A stretch of 64,000 nucleotides of DNA, taken from Blastopirellula marina (GTDB taxonomy: Bacteria; Planctomycetota; Planctomycetia; Pirellulales; Pirellulaceae). The stretch's first letter is position 1, and each line of letters starts with the position of its first letter. The stretch lies in NCBI RefSeq assembly GCF_002967715.1, contig NZ_PUIA01000064.1, positions 1 to 64,000 on the forward strand, in the 5' to 3' direction. The notes under the pieces were generated by a model. It saw only the letters and a program-made list of their open reading frames with translations. It did no database searches and was not told the DNA's origin. This document shows positions 1 through 7,395 of the stretch, one piece after another. The translations under genes were made by a program, and so were the position numbers.

Positions 1-74
1 TTTTATTTAGAGGAAAACGGGCGAGAAAGTCGGTTTGTAACTAGAAAAGAGGACGCGCGATGAGGAAGGAATTT

Positions 75-156
75 AACCGCGTAATCCGCGGTTCACTTCT
101 CTTGGAATGTGAGAGAGCGGGTACCTGGTTCGCACGCCCAAGCGGACTTGGGCGTG
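75..156. repeat. Two intergenic hairpins at the left edge
   Basis: No gene is supported in positions 1-213. Two inverted repeats are visible. Positions 75-93 have arms AACCGCG and CGCGGTT around a 5-nt loop. Positions 133-156 have perfect 10-bp arms CACGCCCAAG and CTTGGGCGTG around the loop CGGA. Neither is followed by a T-run on either strand, so they look like dispersed structured repeats rather than plain terminators. The first resembles the motif at 8285-8414 and 26132-26157. Confidence 0.6.
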
Positions 157-213
157 GCACCCGGATGATTGGGGTTGTTGGTGAGTGTTGGGCGTGGGGA
201 ACGGAATTGGTTG

Positions 214-1392
214 TTAGACGAACTGGCGGCAGACGGCTTCCAGGATGTCGGTAGCTTTATGCAACTGTTCGACTTCGATGAATTCGTCTTTGGTGTGGGC
301 TTGGGTCAATGAGCCGGGGCCGAAGACGACGGAGGGGACGCCAATGGCGAAGTAGGCTGGCGAGTCGGTGCCGTAGGCTACCTGAAGAAAGTCGCTTGTT
401 ACGCCGAATTCTTTCGCGACACTGGCTATATGTTGGGCGAGTGCTTGATTCGACTCGGCCAGCGGGAGGCCGGGGGAACTCATGTACGGGGGATCGTGTT
501 TGACCTTCTCGGGGTCGTCGATCTTGGCAGCGATGAAGTCGATCACTTCCTGGCGGACTTCTTCTTGTGATTCGCCCGGCAGCACGCGGCGATCGATTTC
601 GATCGTGCAGCAATCAGGCACCGTGTTGACGCTTACGCCGCCGGTGATCGTGCCGACGCTGATCGTGGGCGGGCCGAGCGGGCCTTGGTCGGGGGCTTGG
701 GCGAGAACCGTTTGTTCGTACTCGCGAATGATGTTCAGCACGTTGCCCATGCGGTAGATGGCGTTGTCGCCTACGGAAGGACGACTACTGTGGGCGGCCT
801 GGCCGAGGGTATGACATCGCCAGCGAACGACCCCTTTGTGCGAGACGACCACGTTCATCAATGTGGGCTCGGCCACGAAGACGGCGTCTGGCAGCTTCGA
901 GATCAATTTCGATTGACCATTCTTCCAGGTGCTGGCCAGGTGCCGCGCGCCGGTGAAGCCGCACTCTTCGTTGACGGTGCAGGCCACCAGGACGGTCGGC
1001 AGGTTGTTGCCTGGGTTCTCCTTCAACCGCGACAGCACCGCCAGGCACATGGCCATGCCTCCTTTGACGTCGCACGAACCGCGGCCGTAGATGCGGTTCT
1101 CGACGCGGGTACCGCCAAACGGAGAGATCGTCATCCCTTCGACCGGGACGGTATCTTGATGGGCTTCCAGGACGATGATCTTGTCGGACGAGCCTGGTAG
1201 GCAAGCAATGACGTTATCGCGCTGCGGGGCGACTTCGATCCGTTCGTACTCGACACCGATCTCTTGAAAGATCTGCTCCAACAGGTCTCCCAGGCGGTGT
1301 TCGAGTTGAATCTCTGGCTGATCGACTTTGTGCCCCATTGGGTTGACGCTGGGAACTTGCACGAGCCGCTGCGTCAGCTGGACCACATCCAT
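214..1392 (-). CDS. M20 family metallopeptidase (ArgE/DapE-type deacylase)
   Basis: This 392-residue protein matches zinc-dependent M20 aminoacylases such as acetylornithine deacetylase and succinyl-diaminopimelate desuccinylase. Visible metal and catalytic residues are H78 and D80 in AHQDTVP, D108 in GRGSCDVKGG, and the E142-E143 pair in NEECGFTGA. The lid/dimerisation region follows the glycine-rich stretch around residue 240. There is no signal peptide, so the enzyme should be cytosolic. The ATG is preceded by AAGGA at 7 nt. No arg or dap genes lie nearby, so the substrate cannot be chosen from context. The family call is firm and the exact reaction is open. Confidence 0.9.
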   Translation of the reverse strand: MDVVQLTQRLVQVPSVNPMGHKVDQPEIQLEHRLGDLLEQIFQEIGVEYERIEVAPQRDNVIACLPGSSDKIIVLEAHQDTVPVEGMTISPFGGTRVENRIYGRGSCDVKGGMAMCLAVLSRLKENPGNNLPTVLVACTVNEECGFTGARHLASTWKNGQSKLISKLPDAVFVAEPTLMNVVVSHKGVVRWRCHTLGQAAHSSRPSVGDNAIYRMGNVLNIIREYEQTVLAQAPDQGPLGPPTISVGTITGGVSVNTVPDCCTIEIDRRVLPGESQEEVRQEVIDFIAAKIDDPEKVKHDPPYMSSPGLPLAESNQALAQHIASVAKEFGVTSDFLQVAYGTDSPAYFAIGVPSVVFGPGSLTQAHTKDEFIEVEQLHKATDILEAVCRQFV

Positions 1393-1411
1393 GGTGAAAT
1401 CCTTCGGATTT

Positions 1412-1500
1412 AGTTTGAAGTTTTCAGTGTTCAGTTTTCAGTGCAGAAACGCCAATTTTCTGACCTACTAAAAACGGAACACCGAACACTTAAAACTCAT
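1412..1500. repeat. Imperfect inverted repeat of the AGTTTTCAGTG family
   Basis: Between the divergent peptidase and regulator genes, the stretch 1417-1443 contains the tandem words AGTTTTCAGTG and TTCAGTTTTCAGTG. Positions 1471-1500 hold an imperfect reverse complement of it. A similar word occurs at 44198-44227 immediately before another start codon. The element probably covers the promoters of both flanking genes, but no convincing promoter can be read. Confidence 0.55.
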
Positions 1501-1507
1501 CATTGTC

Positions 1508-2995
1508 TTGTTTCCAGGTTTTCAAACAAGCATCCCACGCCGATTGTTACGCTGGTTTATAATACGAAGTTTGGCGAAATCTTGTTTGTTTCGTTGCCTA
1601 GTGCCCTGCGGATGTGAACTGGTGCCATCGATTCCCCGAAAACCGACGACGTTTCTGATTCAAGCCTTCGATCTTTCGGCATGGCCGGTCGTGTTGTTTG
1701 GGGAAGGGAATACGGTGCGTTACTTGAACCCAGCCGCCGAAAGGGCCTTGGGGACTCCGCGCGACGAACTGCTGGAGCAAACGGCCCGGTATCATGGCTT
1801 GGGACAATTGCCCAAGGCCTTGCAGCAGGTATCTGACCTGTGTCCCGCTTCCAACGTGTGGCTGGGGGAAGTGGCAACGCGTGAGATCACGCTGGCTGCC
1901 GGGGCCGACGCTGACGAAACGAATTGGCGAGGTATCTTCTACCCGATCACCGACGCACCAGACACCGAAGCGGTAGCGCTGGTTCGCAACGTGGTGGTAA
2001 TGCTCGCACCGCCGGAGAAGTATCCGAACTGGGGTCCGCTACAGCCGCAGGAAGAAATTCATGCAACGCTCCAGGCGCTGCGTCACGAGTACCGCGGACG
2101 TTATTCGGTGAGTCACCTGGTAGGTATCAGCACGGCGATGATTCGCGTGCGGCGGCTGGTCGATTTGGCTTCGCAGTCGCGCGTGCCGGTGCTGGTGATC
2201 GGCGAACAAGGGACCGGACGCGAACAGGTTGCCCGCACGATCTGTTATGCCTCGCACCCCGGTCACGCCGGCCCAGTGATTACCATCGAAGGGGAGTTGA
2301 TGGATGCCGAGATCATGCAGACCACGATCCGCGCGTTTGCCAATCGCTGCCAAGACGACGAGGACGCCGGCCATGCGTCGCTACTGCTATTGAATGCCGA
2401 GAAGCTGGACCTGGGCGCGCAGACAGAACTGTTGCACCTGTTGGACCTGGTGGGGATCGACCTGCGGATTCTTTCGACATCCCAGGAGTCGCTGTTGGAA
2501 CTTGCGCGACGTGGGCAGTTTCGCGAAGACCTCGCGTTTCGGATTTCGACCTTAGAGATTGAACTGCCCCCGCTGTGCGATCGTCCGGAAGACATTCCGT
2601 ACATTGCCCAGGCGGTGGTCGAAGAGTTGAACATTCCTTCCGATCGGCAGTTGCAATCGATCTCGACCGAGGCGATCGATCGATTGCAGCAGCAAGAGTG
2701 GCCGGGCAATATCGATCAGTTGAACGAGATGTTGACCGCGGCCCATCAGATTGCGACCGGGTTTACGTTGGATGTGACCGACTTTCCGGCGGTCGTGGCG
2801 CGGACACCGCAGAAGAAGATCGAAATAAGGGAGCCAGAGGTGGTGGACCTGGACGCGGCTCTGGAAGCGTACGAACGCGAGATTTTGGTGCGAACGCTCA
2901 AAGCGGCCAAGGGAAATAAGACCCAGGCGGCTAATATGCTGAACATTTCTCGTGCCCGGCTGCATCGGCGGATCGAGCAATGGGGGCTCGAATGA
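1508..2995 (+). CDS. Degenerate sigma-54 activator-like regulator (PAS, AAA+, Fis HTH)
   Basis: The order of parts is that of NtrC-type enhancer-binding proteins. A PAS-like segment sits near residues 50-150, an AAA+ segment near 205-420, and a C-terminal Fis-type helix-turn-helix (KGNKTQAANMLNISRARLHRR) in the last 50 residues. The AAA+ part is decayed. The Walker A reads GEQGTGRE (residues 232-239) with Arg at the lysine position, the Walker B region reads LLLLNAEKLD, and the GAFTGA loop that contacts sigma-54 is absent. The REDLAFR arginine-finger segment is kept. It is therefore likely a DNA-binding regulator that no longer activates sigma-54 by ATP hydrolysis. The start is uncertain; GTG codons at 1601 and 1622 are alternatives. 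Confidence 0.75.
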   Translation: MFPGFQTSIPRRLLRWFIIRSLAKSCLFRCLVPCGCELVPSIPRKPTTFLIQAFDLSAWPVVLFGEGNTVRYLNPAAERALGTPRDELLEQTARYHGLGQLPKALQQVSDLCPASNVWLGEVATREITLAAGADADETNWRGIFYPITDAPDTEAVALVRNVVVMLAPPEKYPNWGPLQPQEEIHATLQALRHEYRGRYSVSHLVGISTAMIRVRRLVDLASQSRVPVLVIGEQGTGREQVARTICYASHPGHAGPVITIEGELMDAEIMQTTIRAFANRCQDDEDAGHASLLLLNAEKLDLGAQTELLHLLDLVGIDLRILSTSQESLLELARRGQFREDLAFRISTLEIELPPLCDRPEDIPYIAQAVVEELNIPSDRQLQSISTEAIDRLQQQEWPGNIDQLNEMLTAAHQIATGFTLDVTDFPAVVARTPQKKIEIREPEVVDLDAALEAYEREILVRTLKAAKGNKTQAANMLNISRARLHRRIEQWGLE

Positions 2996-3062
2996 GTGGG
3001 GCAGGGGCATATCGTGTGGTTGTGGCTTTTGCCCTCGCTTTTTACGATGAATGAGGGTTTTC

Positions 3063-3509
3063 ATGGATTTATCGGGCCGGTGTGTACTGTACGAACCTCA
3101 ACCATGCTGGGCTCCCCGTTTACGGGTGCTCTCGCCGACCTCGACGGTTGGCCTGGTTGAAGTTCGCGTGGCATCCGAGGTCACCAAGCTCCTTACCGAG
3201 GAGAGCGGGCGACTGCTGATGGTTGCCCTGCATAGTTCGATGACGGCGGCTCAGGTTGCCGCTCGATTGCGTCAGGTGGCCTACGTTCGCCAGCGCTGGC
3301 CGGAGTGCCGTGTGTTTCTGCTTTTAGACGAGCGGATGGACGCATGGCATCGGGCATGCTGGGAGATGGGCAGTGGGTTCGTATTTATCGGGCCGCAATC
3401 GCTTCCGGTGATACGCCGCACGATCCAGCGGTTCCTGACGCAGCTGCCGGCCGCAGAAGAACAACCGGCGGCCGATCAGCACGATCCACTCGACTGGCTT
3501 CCCTGGTAA
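3063..3509 (+). CDS. Hypothetical protein, possibly receiver-like
   Basis: A 148-residue soluble protein of unknown function lies 67 nt after the degenerate regulator and is probably co-transcribed with it. The chosen ATG has a GAGGG element at about 5 nt; an in-frame ATG at 3051 is less well placed. The central part alternates hydrophobic strands (LLMVALHSS, CRVFLLLD, FVFIGP) with helices, which recalls a response-regulator receiver fold. The acidic pocket and phospho-acceptor Asp of a true receiver cannot be assigned. The C-terminus ends in an acidic and tryptophan-rich tail (DPLDWLPW). Confidence 0.7.
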   Translation: MDLSGRCVLYEPQPCWAPRLRVLSPTSTVGLVEVRVASEVTKLLTEESGRLLMVALHSSMTAAQVAARLRQVAYVRQRWPECRVFLLLDERMDAWHRACWEMGSGFVFIGPQSLPVIRRTIQRFLTQLPAAEEQPAADQHDPLDWLPW

Positions 3510-3590
3510 CCCCGAAACAACCAATTCAACGCGCTTCCGGCAACGGTTATACGACCTTGCCCTTTGCTTCCGCTCGAAGGAGAGTTCTCC

Positions 3591-4658
3591 ATGGCTGATG
3601 TCCAACAAGTCATCAAAGCCCTTGAAAGTATCAAAGACCCATACTCGGGGCGTTCGATCACGACGACCGACCAGGTCAAAGAAGTCGATGTGAACGGCAC
3701 CAAGGCATCGTTCATCTTAGAGCTGACCACGCACAGTGCTCCGCTGTGGGAAGAAACGAAAGAGTTGGTCAAACAGCAGGTACTGAAAGAAGTGCCAGGG
3801 CTGACGGAAGTGAACGTCGAACTGCGCGAGCATCAGCGCAAGATCGAACCGATCGGTCAGATTGGTTTGACTGCGCGCAGCGTGATTGCGGTGGGCTCTG
3901 GTAAAGGTGGTGTGGGTAAGAGCACGGTCGCCTCGTGCCTGGCTTACGCGCTGAAGAAAGCAGGCGCGAAGGTTGGCTTGATGGATGCCGACATCTACGG
4001 GCCAAGTGTTCCGCACTTGTTAGGTGTCAGTGGTCGACCGGAAGTGATCGAGAAGCGGATCCAGCCGAAAGATGTCGATGGGATGAAGGTCATCTCGATG
4101 GGTTTGATCGTTGAGCCAGGTGAAGCGGTAATCTGGCGTGGTCCGATGCTGCATGGCGCGGTGACGCAGTTTCTGCGCGATACCGACTGGGGACCGCTCG
4201 ATTATTTGATTATCGATATGCCGCCAGGTACCGGTGACATTGCGTTGACCCTCAGCCAACTGTTGCCACTGACTGGCAGCGTGGTGGTTTGTACGCCACA
4301 AGAGGTTGCGCTGCTGGATGCGATCAAGGCAGTGGCCATGTTCCGCAAAGTGAAGATCCCGGTTCTGGGGATGGTCGAGAACATGAGCGGCTTCGTTTGC
4401 CCCGACACCGGCAAGGAATGGGACATCTTTGGACGCGGTGGTGCCGAGCGCAAAGCGAAGGAGCTGGGCGTGCCGTTTTTGGGTGACGTGCCGATCACGA
4501 TTTCGATTCGTGAGCAGGGGGATGCAGGAAAGACAAGTGAAGTCTTGCAGAATGCAGTGACCGCCCCGCGCTTCGAGCAACTGGCCTACAACCTGGTGAA
4601 ACAACTGGCCGATTCGGCTGCCGAGAAGCCACCGATTCCTACGCTAACTGTTTTGTAG
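3591..4658 (+). CDS. mrp: Mrp/NBP35-type P-loop ATPase (iron-sulfur carrier family)
   Basis: This 355-residue protein has an N-terminal MIP18/DUF59 domain (about 1-90) followed by a deviant Walker A ATPase (GSGKGGVGKST near residue 103). The family motifs DADIYGPS and DMPPGTGD are present. Family members carry Fe-S clusters to target apoproteins in the cytosol. The usual C-terminal CxxC that binds the bridging cluster is incomplete here: the segment reads FVCPDTGKEW, with Thr where the second Cys is expected. The chosen ATG follows AGGAGA at a good distance; an upstream ATG at 3564 lacks such support. Confidence 0.92.
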   Translation: MADVQQVIKALESIKDPYSGRSITTTDQVKEVDVNGTKASFILELTTHSAPLWEETKELVKQQVLKEVPGLTEVNVELREHQRKIEPIGQIGLTARSVIAVGSGKGGVGKSTVASCLAYALKKAGAKVGLMDADIYGPSVPHLLGVSGRPEVIEKRIQPKDVDGMKVISMGLIVEPGEAVIWRGPMLHGAVTQFLRDTDWGPLDYLIIDMPPGTGDIALTLSQLLPLTGSVVVCTPQEVALLDAIKAVAMFRKVKIPVLGMVENMSGFVCPDTGKEWDIFGRGGAERKAKELGVPFLGDVPITISIREQGDAGKTSEVLQNAVTAPRFEQLAYNLVKQLADSAAEKPPIPTLTVL

Positions 4659-4707
4659 ATAACGACTTTTCGTTATCTGATCGATGGGAAAGTAATCTTC
4701 TTTTGTT

Positions 4708-4870
4708 CCCTCTCCCTTTCTGTGGGAGAGGGCTGGTACCTGCTTCGCCCCCTCACCCTCACCCTAACCCTTTCCCCGCAGGGGCGAGAGGACCAGAATT
4801 GAGACCACCTTGGGCGAAGGGACAGGAAGCGGGGAATCCCATTCGGCGAGAGGGTCGATGGGGATCACAA
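4708..4870. repeat. Structured intergenic repeat (CCCTCTCCC hairpin and CCCTCACCCT words)
   Basis: Downstream of mrp, positions 4708-4732 form a perfect 9-bp hairpin with arms CCCTCTCCC and GGGAGAGGG. It is followed by a pyrimidine-rich stretch with CCCTCACCCT and CCTAACCC words (4750-4776) and then GCGAGAGG words at 4784 and 4848. The skewed composition and word order look like a dispersed non-coding repeat. No open reading frame in it is convincing. The hairpin may also stop mrp transcripts, although no T-run follows. Confidence 0.55.
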
Positions 4871-4879
4871 GAAAATGTT

Positions 4880-4910
4880 AGAGCCGTCTTCTGAGTTAGA
4901 AAACGGCTCT
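4880..4910 (-). terminator. Possible terminator of the histone-like gene
   Basis: Arms AGAGCCGT (4880-4887) and ACGGCTCT (4903-4910) form a perfect 8-bp stem. On the minus strand the stem is followed by a T-rich stretch (complement of AAGAAAATG). It lies 77 nt past the end of the histone-like gene. Confidence 0.5.
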
Positions 4911-4986
4911 GTCTCGTTGTGATCTTGCTGAGGGAAAAGCGAGACGGCTGTGGTCTTACTTTTCTTCGAAGCGAGTCAAATGACTA

Positions 4987-5256
4987 CTACTTCTTGGCAG
5001 TCTTCTTCTTGACGGTCTTCTTGGCGGCCTTCTTAGGAGCAGCCTTCTTCACGGTCTTCTTAACCGTCTTCTTGGCGGCCTTCTTAGGAGCAGCCTTCTT
5101 CACGGTCTTCTTAACCGTCTTCTTGGCAGCCTTCTTAGGAGCAGCCTTCTTCACGGTCTTCTTAACCACCTTCTTGGCAGCCTTCTTTGGTGCAGCCTTC
5201 TTGGTTGCTGCTTTCTTAGGTGCCGCCTTCTTCACGGTTTTCTTCTTTGTGGCCAC
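4987..5256 (-). CDS. Histone H1-like lysine/alanine-rich protein
   Basis: The 89-residue product is almost entirely Lys, Ala, Pro, Thr and Val in KKAAPKKAAKK and KKTVKK units, like eukaryotic H1 tails and bacterial Hc1/AlgP-type proteins. It should bind and compact DNA or RNA electrostatically in the cytoplasm. The start is a GTG (VATKKK) preceded by GGAGGA at 7 nt; upstream in-frame starts to 5307 lack that signal. The coding DNA contains three tandem 51-bp units, so length may vary between strains. The family is inferred from composition, since such sequence is low-complexity. Confidence 0.85.
   Translation of the reverse strand: MATKKKTVKKAAPKKAATKKAAPKKAAKKVVKKTVKKAAPKKAAKKTVKKTVKKAAPKKAAKKTVKKTVKKAAPKKAAKKTVKKKTAKK
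5041..5193 (-). repeat. Three tandem 51-bp units inside the histone-like gene
   Basis: Units begin at 5041, 5092 and 5143 with the same AGCCTTCTTCACGGTCTTC word. They are nearly identical for 51 bp, and the third has diverged in its second half. Each encodes a 17-residue KTVKKAAPKKAAKKTVK-like block. The frame is kept because 51 is a multiple of three. Confidence 0.9.
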
Positions 5257-5618
5257 GTAAACGTCCTCCGTAAGATCACGTTGCGATTCGCTTGATGATG
5301 AAAACAAAGTCGAACCGATCGAACTTGTTCATCGCTGTGCGACGTTGCAACAAACTTAAAAATCTAGCCGGGCGCCCTGTGGGCAGTGCAGCTTCCGATG
5401 CAGCCCGGTGCCTTTAATAAGGCCATTCACAAAAGAAGCTGAGGTAAGTTGTACGTATATTCGTTTTTTTTGCAACACGTTTTCCACATCTCAACACGCG
5501 CATCTTGAAAGTTCTTTGAGAAAAAATGTCGGTCGCGTGAAGTAGAGTAACGCGCGCGGTTGTTGTTCGCGATCAACAAAACGCATTCGCGCGCATCGCG
5601 CAGCACGTTGCATCGTGC
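5257..5618. other. 362-nt leader and intergenic region upstream of the histone-like gene
   Basis: No gene is seen. The region is AT-richer than its neighbours around 5455-5530 and has a T8-type run at 5464-5471. It should hold the promoter of the histone-like gene and the end of the SGNH hydrolase gene. A short hairpin (GCCTT/AAGGC, near 5410-5425) is visible. No -35/-10 pair with good spacing could be read. Confidence 0.4.
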
Positions 5619-6416
5619 TTAGTACAACGCAACGGTAAGATGTTCGCCGCGCTGAATCACGGGCTGTTGTTTTGATTGCGAAACACCAAAGAGGGTGCGC
5701 TGATGAGGACGCGTCATCCAGTGTTTCATCTCATGAAAAAAGTTCGATCGCACGCGTGTGTAATCAAACGATGAATGACCCAGCGCGGTAAGAATTGTGT
5801 GCCACACTTCCGGCCGCTTGCGCGACTTCCAGTGAATGGGATCAAAGCCATACCACTCGGGTTTTTGCGGGATAAACGTGATGTCGTCCTCTTTGCCAAA
5901 CGTTTGCAAGCGTTGGTCTAAATCTTCCGCGCGCTGCTGCACGGTGCTTAGTTCTAACGTCGATCCAGGGAACATCAACGTGCGTAGTGCGCGGAACTTG
6001 TAAGGGGCTAGATTGCGAACGCCGGCCAGTGGAATTCCTGTGATCGCGATGGGGCCTGCGGTAAGTCGCAATCGAATGATGCACTGCTCTAACCAATCAA
6101 TTATTTGATCGACGGTGCGACTGTAGAGAAGGTCGTTGCCGATGTCGGTGATGACGCAACTTGTCTTTGCAGAGATTGCCCTGCTTTCCAAAGTAGGCCA
6201 AAGTTCGCTTTCTAAAATTCCTGGAAGTCTTCGAAAAAGAAATTTGGATTGCGTGCCGTAAGAGCGTCCACGACCGATCGCCGCGTAGACTTCTAAAGGT
6301 TTGGCAATCATCTGCGGAGCAACGTTGAGCAGTACCTCTAAACTCTTGGCAACGTTACTAGCGCCTAAGACGATCAAACGATGACGCTCGAGTTGGTTGC
6401 TCTCTTCACTTACCAA
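5619..6416 (-). CDS. SGNH/GDSL-like hydrolase
   Basis: A 265-residue protein without a signal peptide. The SGNH blocks can be traced. Block I is LGASNV with Ser20, a GRGRSYG segment follows near residues 48-54, block III is DIGND with Asn94, and the catalytic Asp-His pair is D192-H195 in FDPIHW. This suggests esterase or acyltransferase activity on an unknown substrate. Block I is not the classic GDSL, so the call rests on motif order. The start overlaps the end of the upstream protease gene by 7 nt, which implies translational coupling. Confidence 0.65.
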   Translation of the reverse strand: MVSEESNQLERHRLIVLGASNVAKSLEVLLNVAPQMIAKPLEVYAAIGRGRSYGTQSKFLFRRLPGILESELWPTLESRAISAKTSCVITDIGNDLLYSRTVDQIIDWLEQCIIRLRLTAGPIAITGIPLAGVRNLAPYKFRALRTLMFPGSTLELSTVQQRAEDLDQRLQTFGKEDDITFIPQKPEWYGFDPIHWKSRKRPEVWHTILTALGHSSFDYTRVRSNFFHEMKHWMTRPHQRTLFGVSQSKQQPVIQRGEHLTVALY

Positions 6417-7195
6417 GGGTTGCCTCCGCTTCGATTCGATCCGTTTAAGTCTTGATAGTTTTGAATTGCCATGAACGCGAAGAAGATTGCGATGAACTTG
6501 CGGTCGTATTGAAAACCGAGGATGGCGACACCGATCGCACAGATCAAGGAAAGGACGAGCGAGTTGCGAATCGCTAATCCGCCATCGAACATTTGAAACA
6601 ACTCACGCGAGATTTGACCTCCATCCAGCGGAAAAATTGGCAGCAAATTGACCAGGCCCCAGATGATGTTGAAGTACAGCATGAAATCCAGCCAAAGGGC
6701 GATGTAGGGATACGTCAGCAAACGATCGCTGGGATTCATGTTGTAGCCTGAGGGAACCATCGTTTCGCCAAAGGTGGTGACTTCATATTGGGCAAGTCCC
6801 GTGCCCCAAGTGATGGCAATGATCAGCGATGCTAATAGAAAACCTGCCCCGGGGCCGGCCAGGCTGATGATGATTTGTGTCCATTTGTTTCGCCGGCCCC
6901 GTCCAGGACCGAAGTTCGATTGGACGTAGGGGTTATGAATCGCCAGTCCACCAAACGAGTACAGCACGACACTGGGGGACCAGCCGTACCATTGAATGAC
7001 TAGCGCGTGTCCCATTTCGTGAACCAAGATCGAGATCAACAAGGTCGCGACCCACAACACGACCGTCTTCGGATCGCTGCCATTGAATCCCAACAATACC
7101 GCGACCAACCAAAACATTGGGTGGATGCGAATGGGAATTTTGAACAGCGAGAAGTGGAGGTCGTACGGAGTGTGATTCGGTTCAGTCAGGAACAT
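6410..7195 (-). CDS. Site-2 protease family (M50) membrane zinc metalloprotease
   Basis: A 261-residue polytopic membrane protein. The zinc motif HEMGH is at residues 59-63 inside the second hydrophobic segment. The second M50 signature NLLPIFPLDGG, whose Asp is the third metal ligand, lies near residue 190 in a later segment. M50 enzymes cut transmembrane segments of anti-sigma factors or other membrane proteins. No anti-sigma factor is adjacent, and the coupled neighbour is the SGNH hydrolase gene. The compact form lacks PDZ and CBS domains, as in small S2P homologues. Confidence 0.88.
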   Translation of the reverse strand: MFLTEPNHTPYDLHFSLFKIPIRIHPMFWLVAVLLGFNGSDPKTVVLWVATLLISILVHEMGHALVIQWYGWSPSVVLYSFGGLAIHNPYVQSNFGPGRGRRNKWTQIIISLAGPGAGFLLASLIIAITWGTGLAQYEVTTFGETMVPSGYNMNPSDRLLTYPYIALWLDFMLYFNIIWGLVNLLPIFPLDGGQISRELFQMFDGGLAIRNSLVLSLICAIGVAILGFQYDRKFIAIFFAFMAIQNYQDLNGSNRSGGNPW

Positions 7196-7324
7196 GCGGC
7201 GAGTTTTCTTCTTCGCAAGGAGAACTGGTCCATCGTCGCTAATGACTTACGCGTTGAATTGCGTCGATGGGGATCATGATTTGGGCATCTTAACGTTTTT
7301 CGTTGGCTCAATTGAATCCTGACC

Positions 7325-7366
7325 CAAAAAAAAGCCAGGCCACGAAAGAGTTCGCGGCCTGGCTTA
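7325..7366 (-). terminator. Intrinsic terminator of the DUF1080 gene
   Basis: Perfect 10-bp arms AAGCCAGGCC (7332-7341) and GGCCTGGCTT (7356-7365) are followed, on the minus strand, by a run of eight T residues (plus-strand A at 7326-7333). It sits 30 nt past the stop codon. Confidence 0.9.
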
Positions 7367-7395
7367 TGGATTCAAGCTTTGGCGAAGAACGAGAA

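Noticed and set aside
60-254. Small 64-codon frame at the left edge
   Set aside because: It crosses two hairpins and the 3' end of the M20 peptidase gene and has no domain.
5041-5193. Tandem 51-bp repeats as a possible CRISPR array
   Set aside because: Units are contiguous with no spacers and lie in frame in a coding sequence.
4919-5260. Hydrophobic repeat frame (FLAAFLGAAFF units) that looks like a membrane protein
   Set aside because: It is the complement of the Lys/Ala repeat gene; hydrophobic repeats arise automatically from AAG-rich coding on the other strand.
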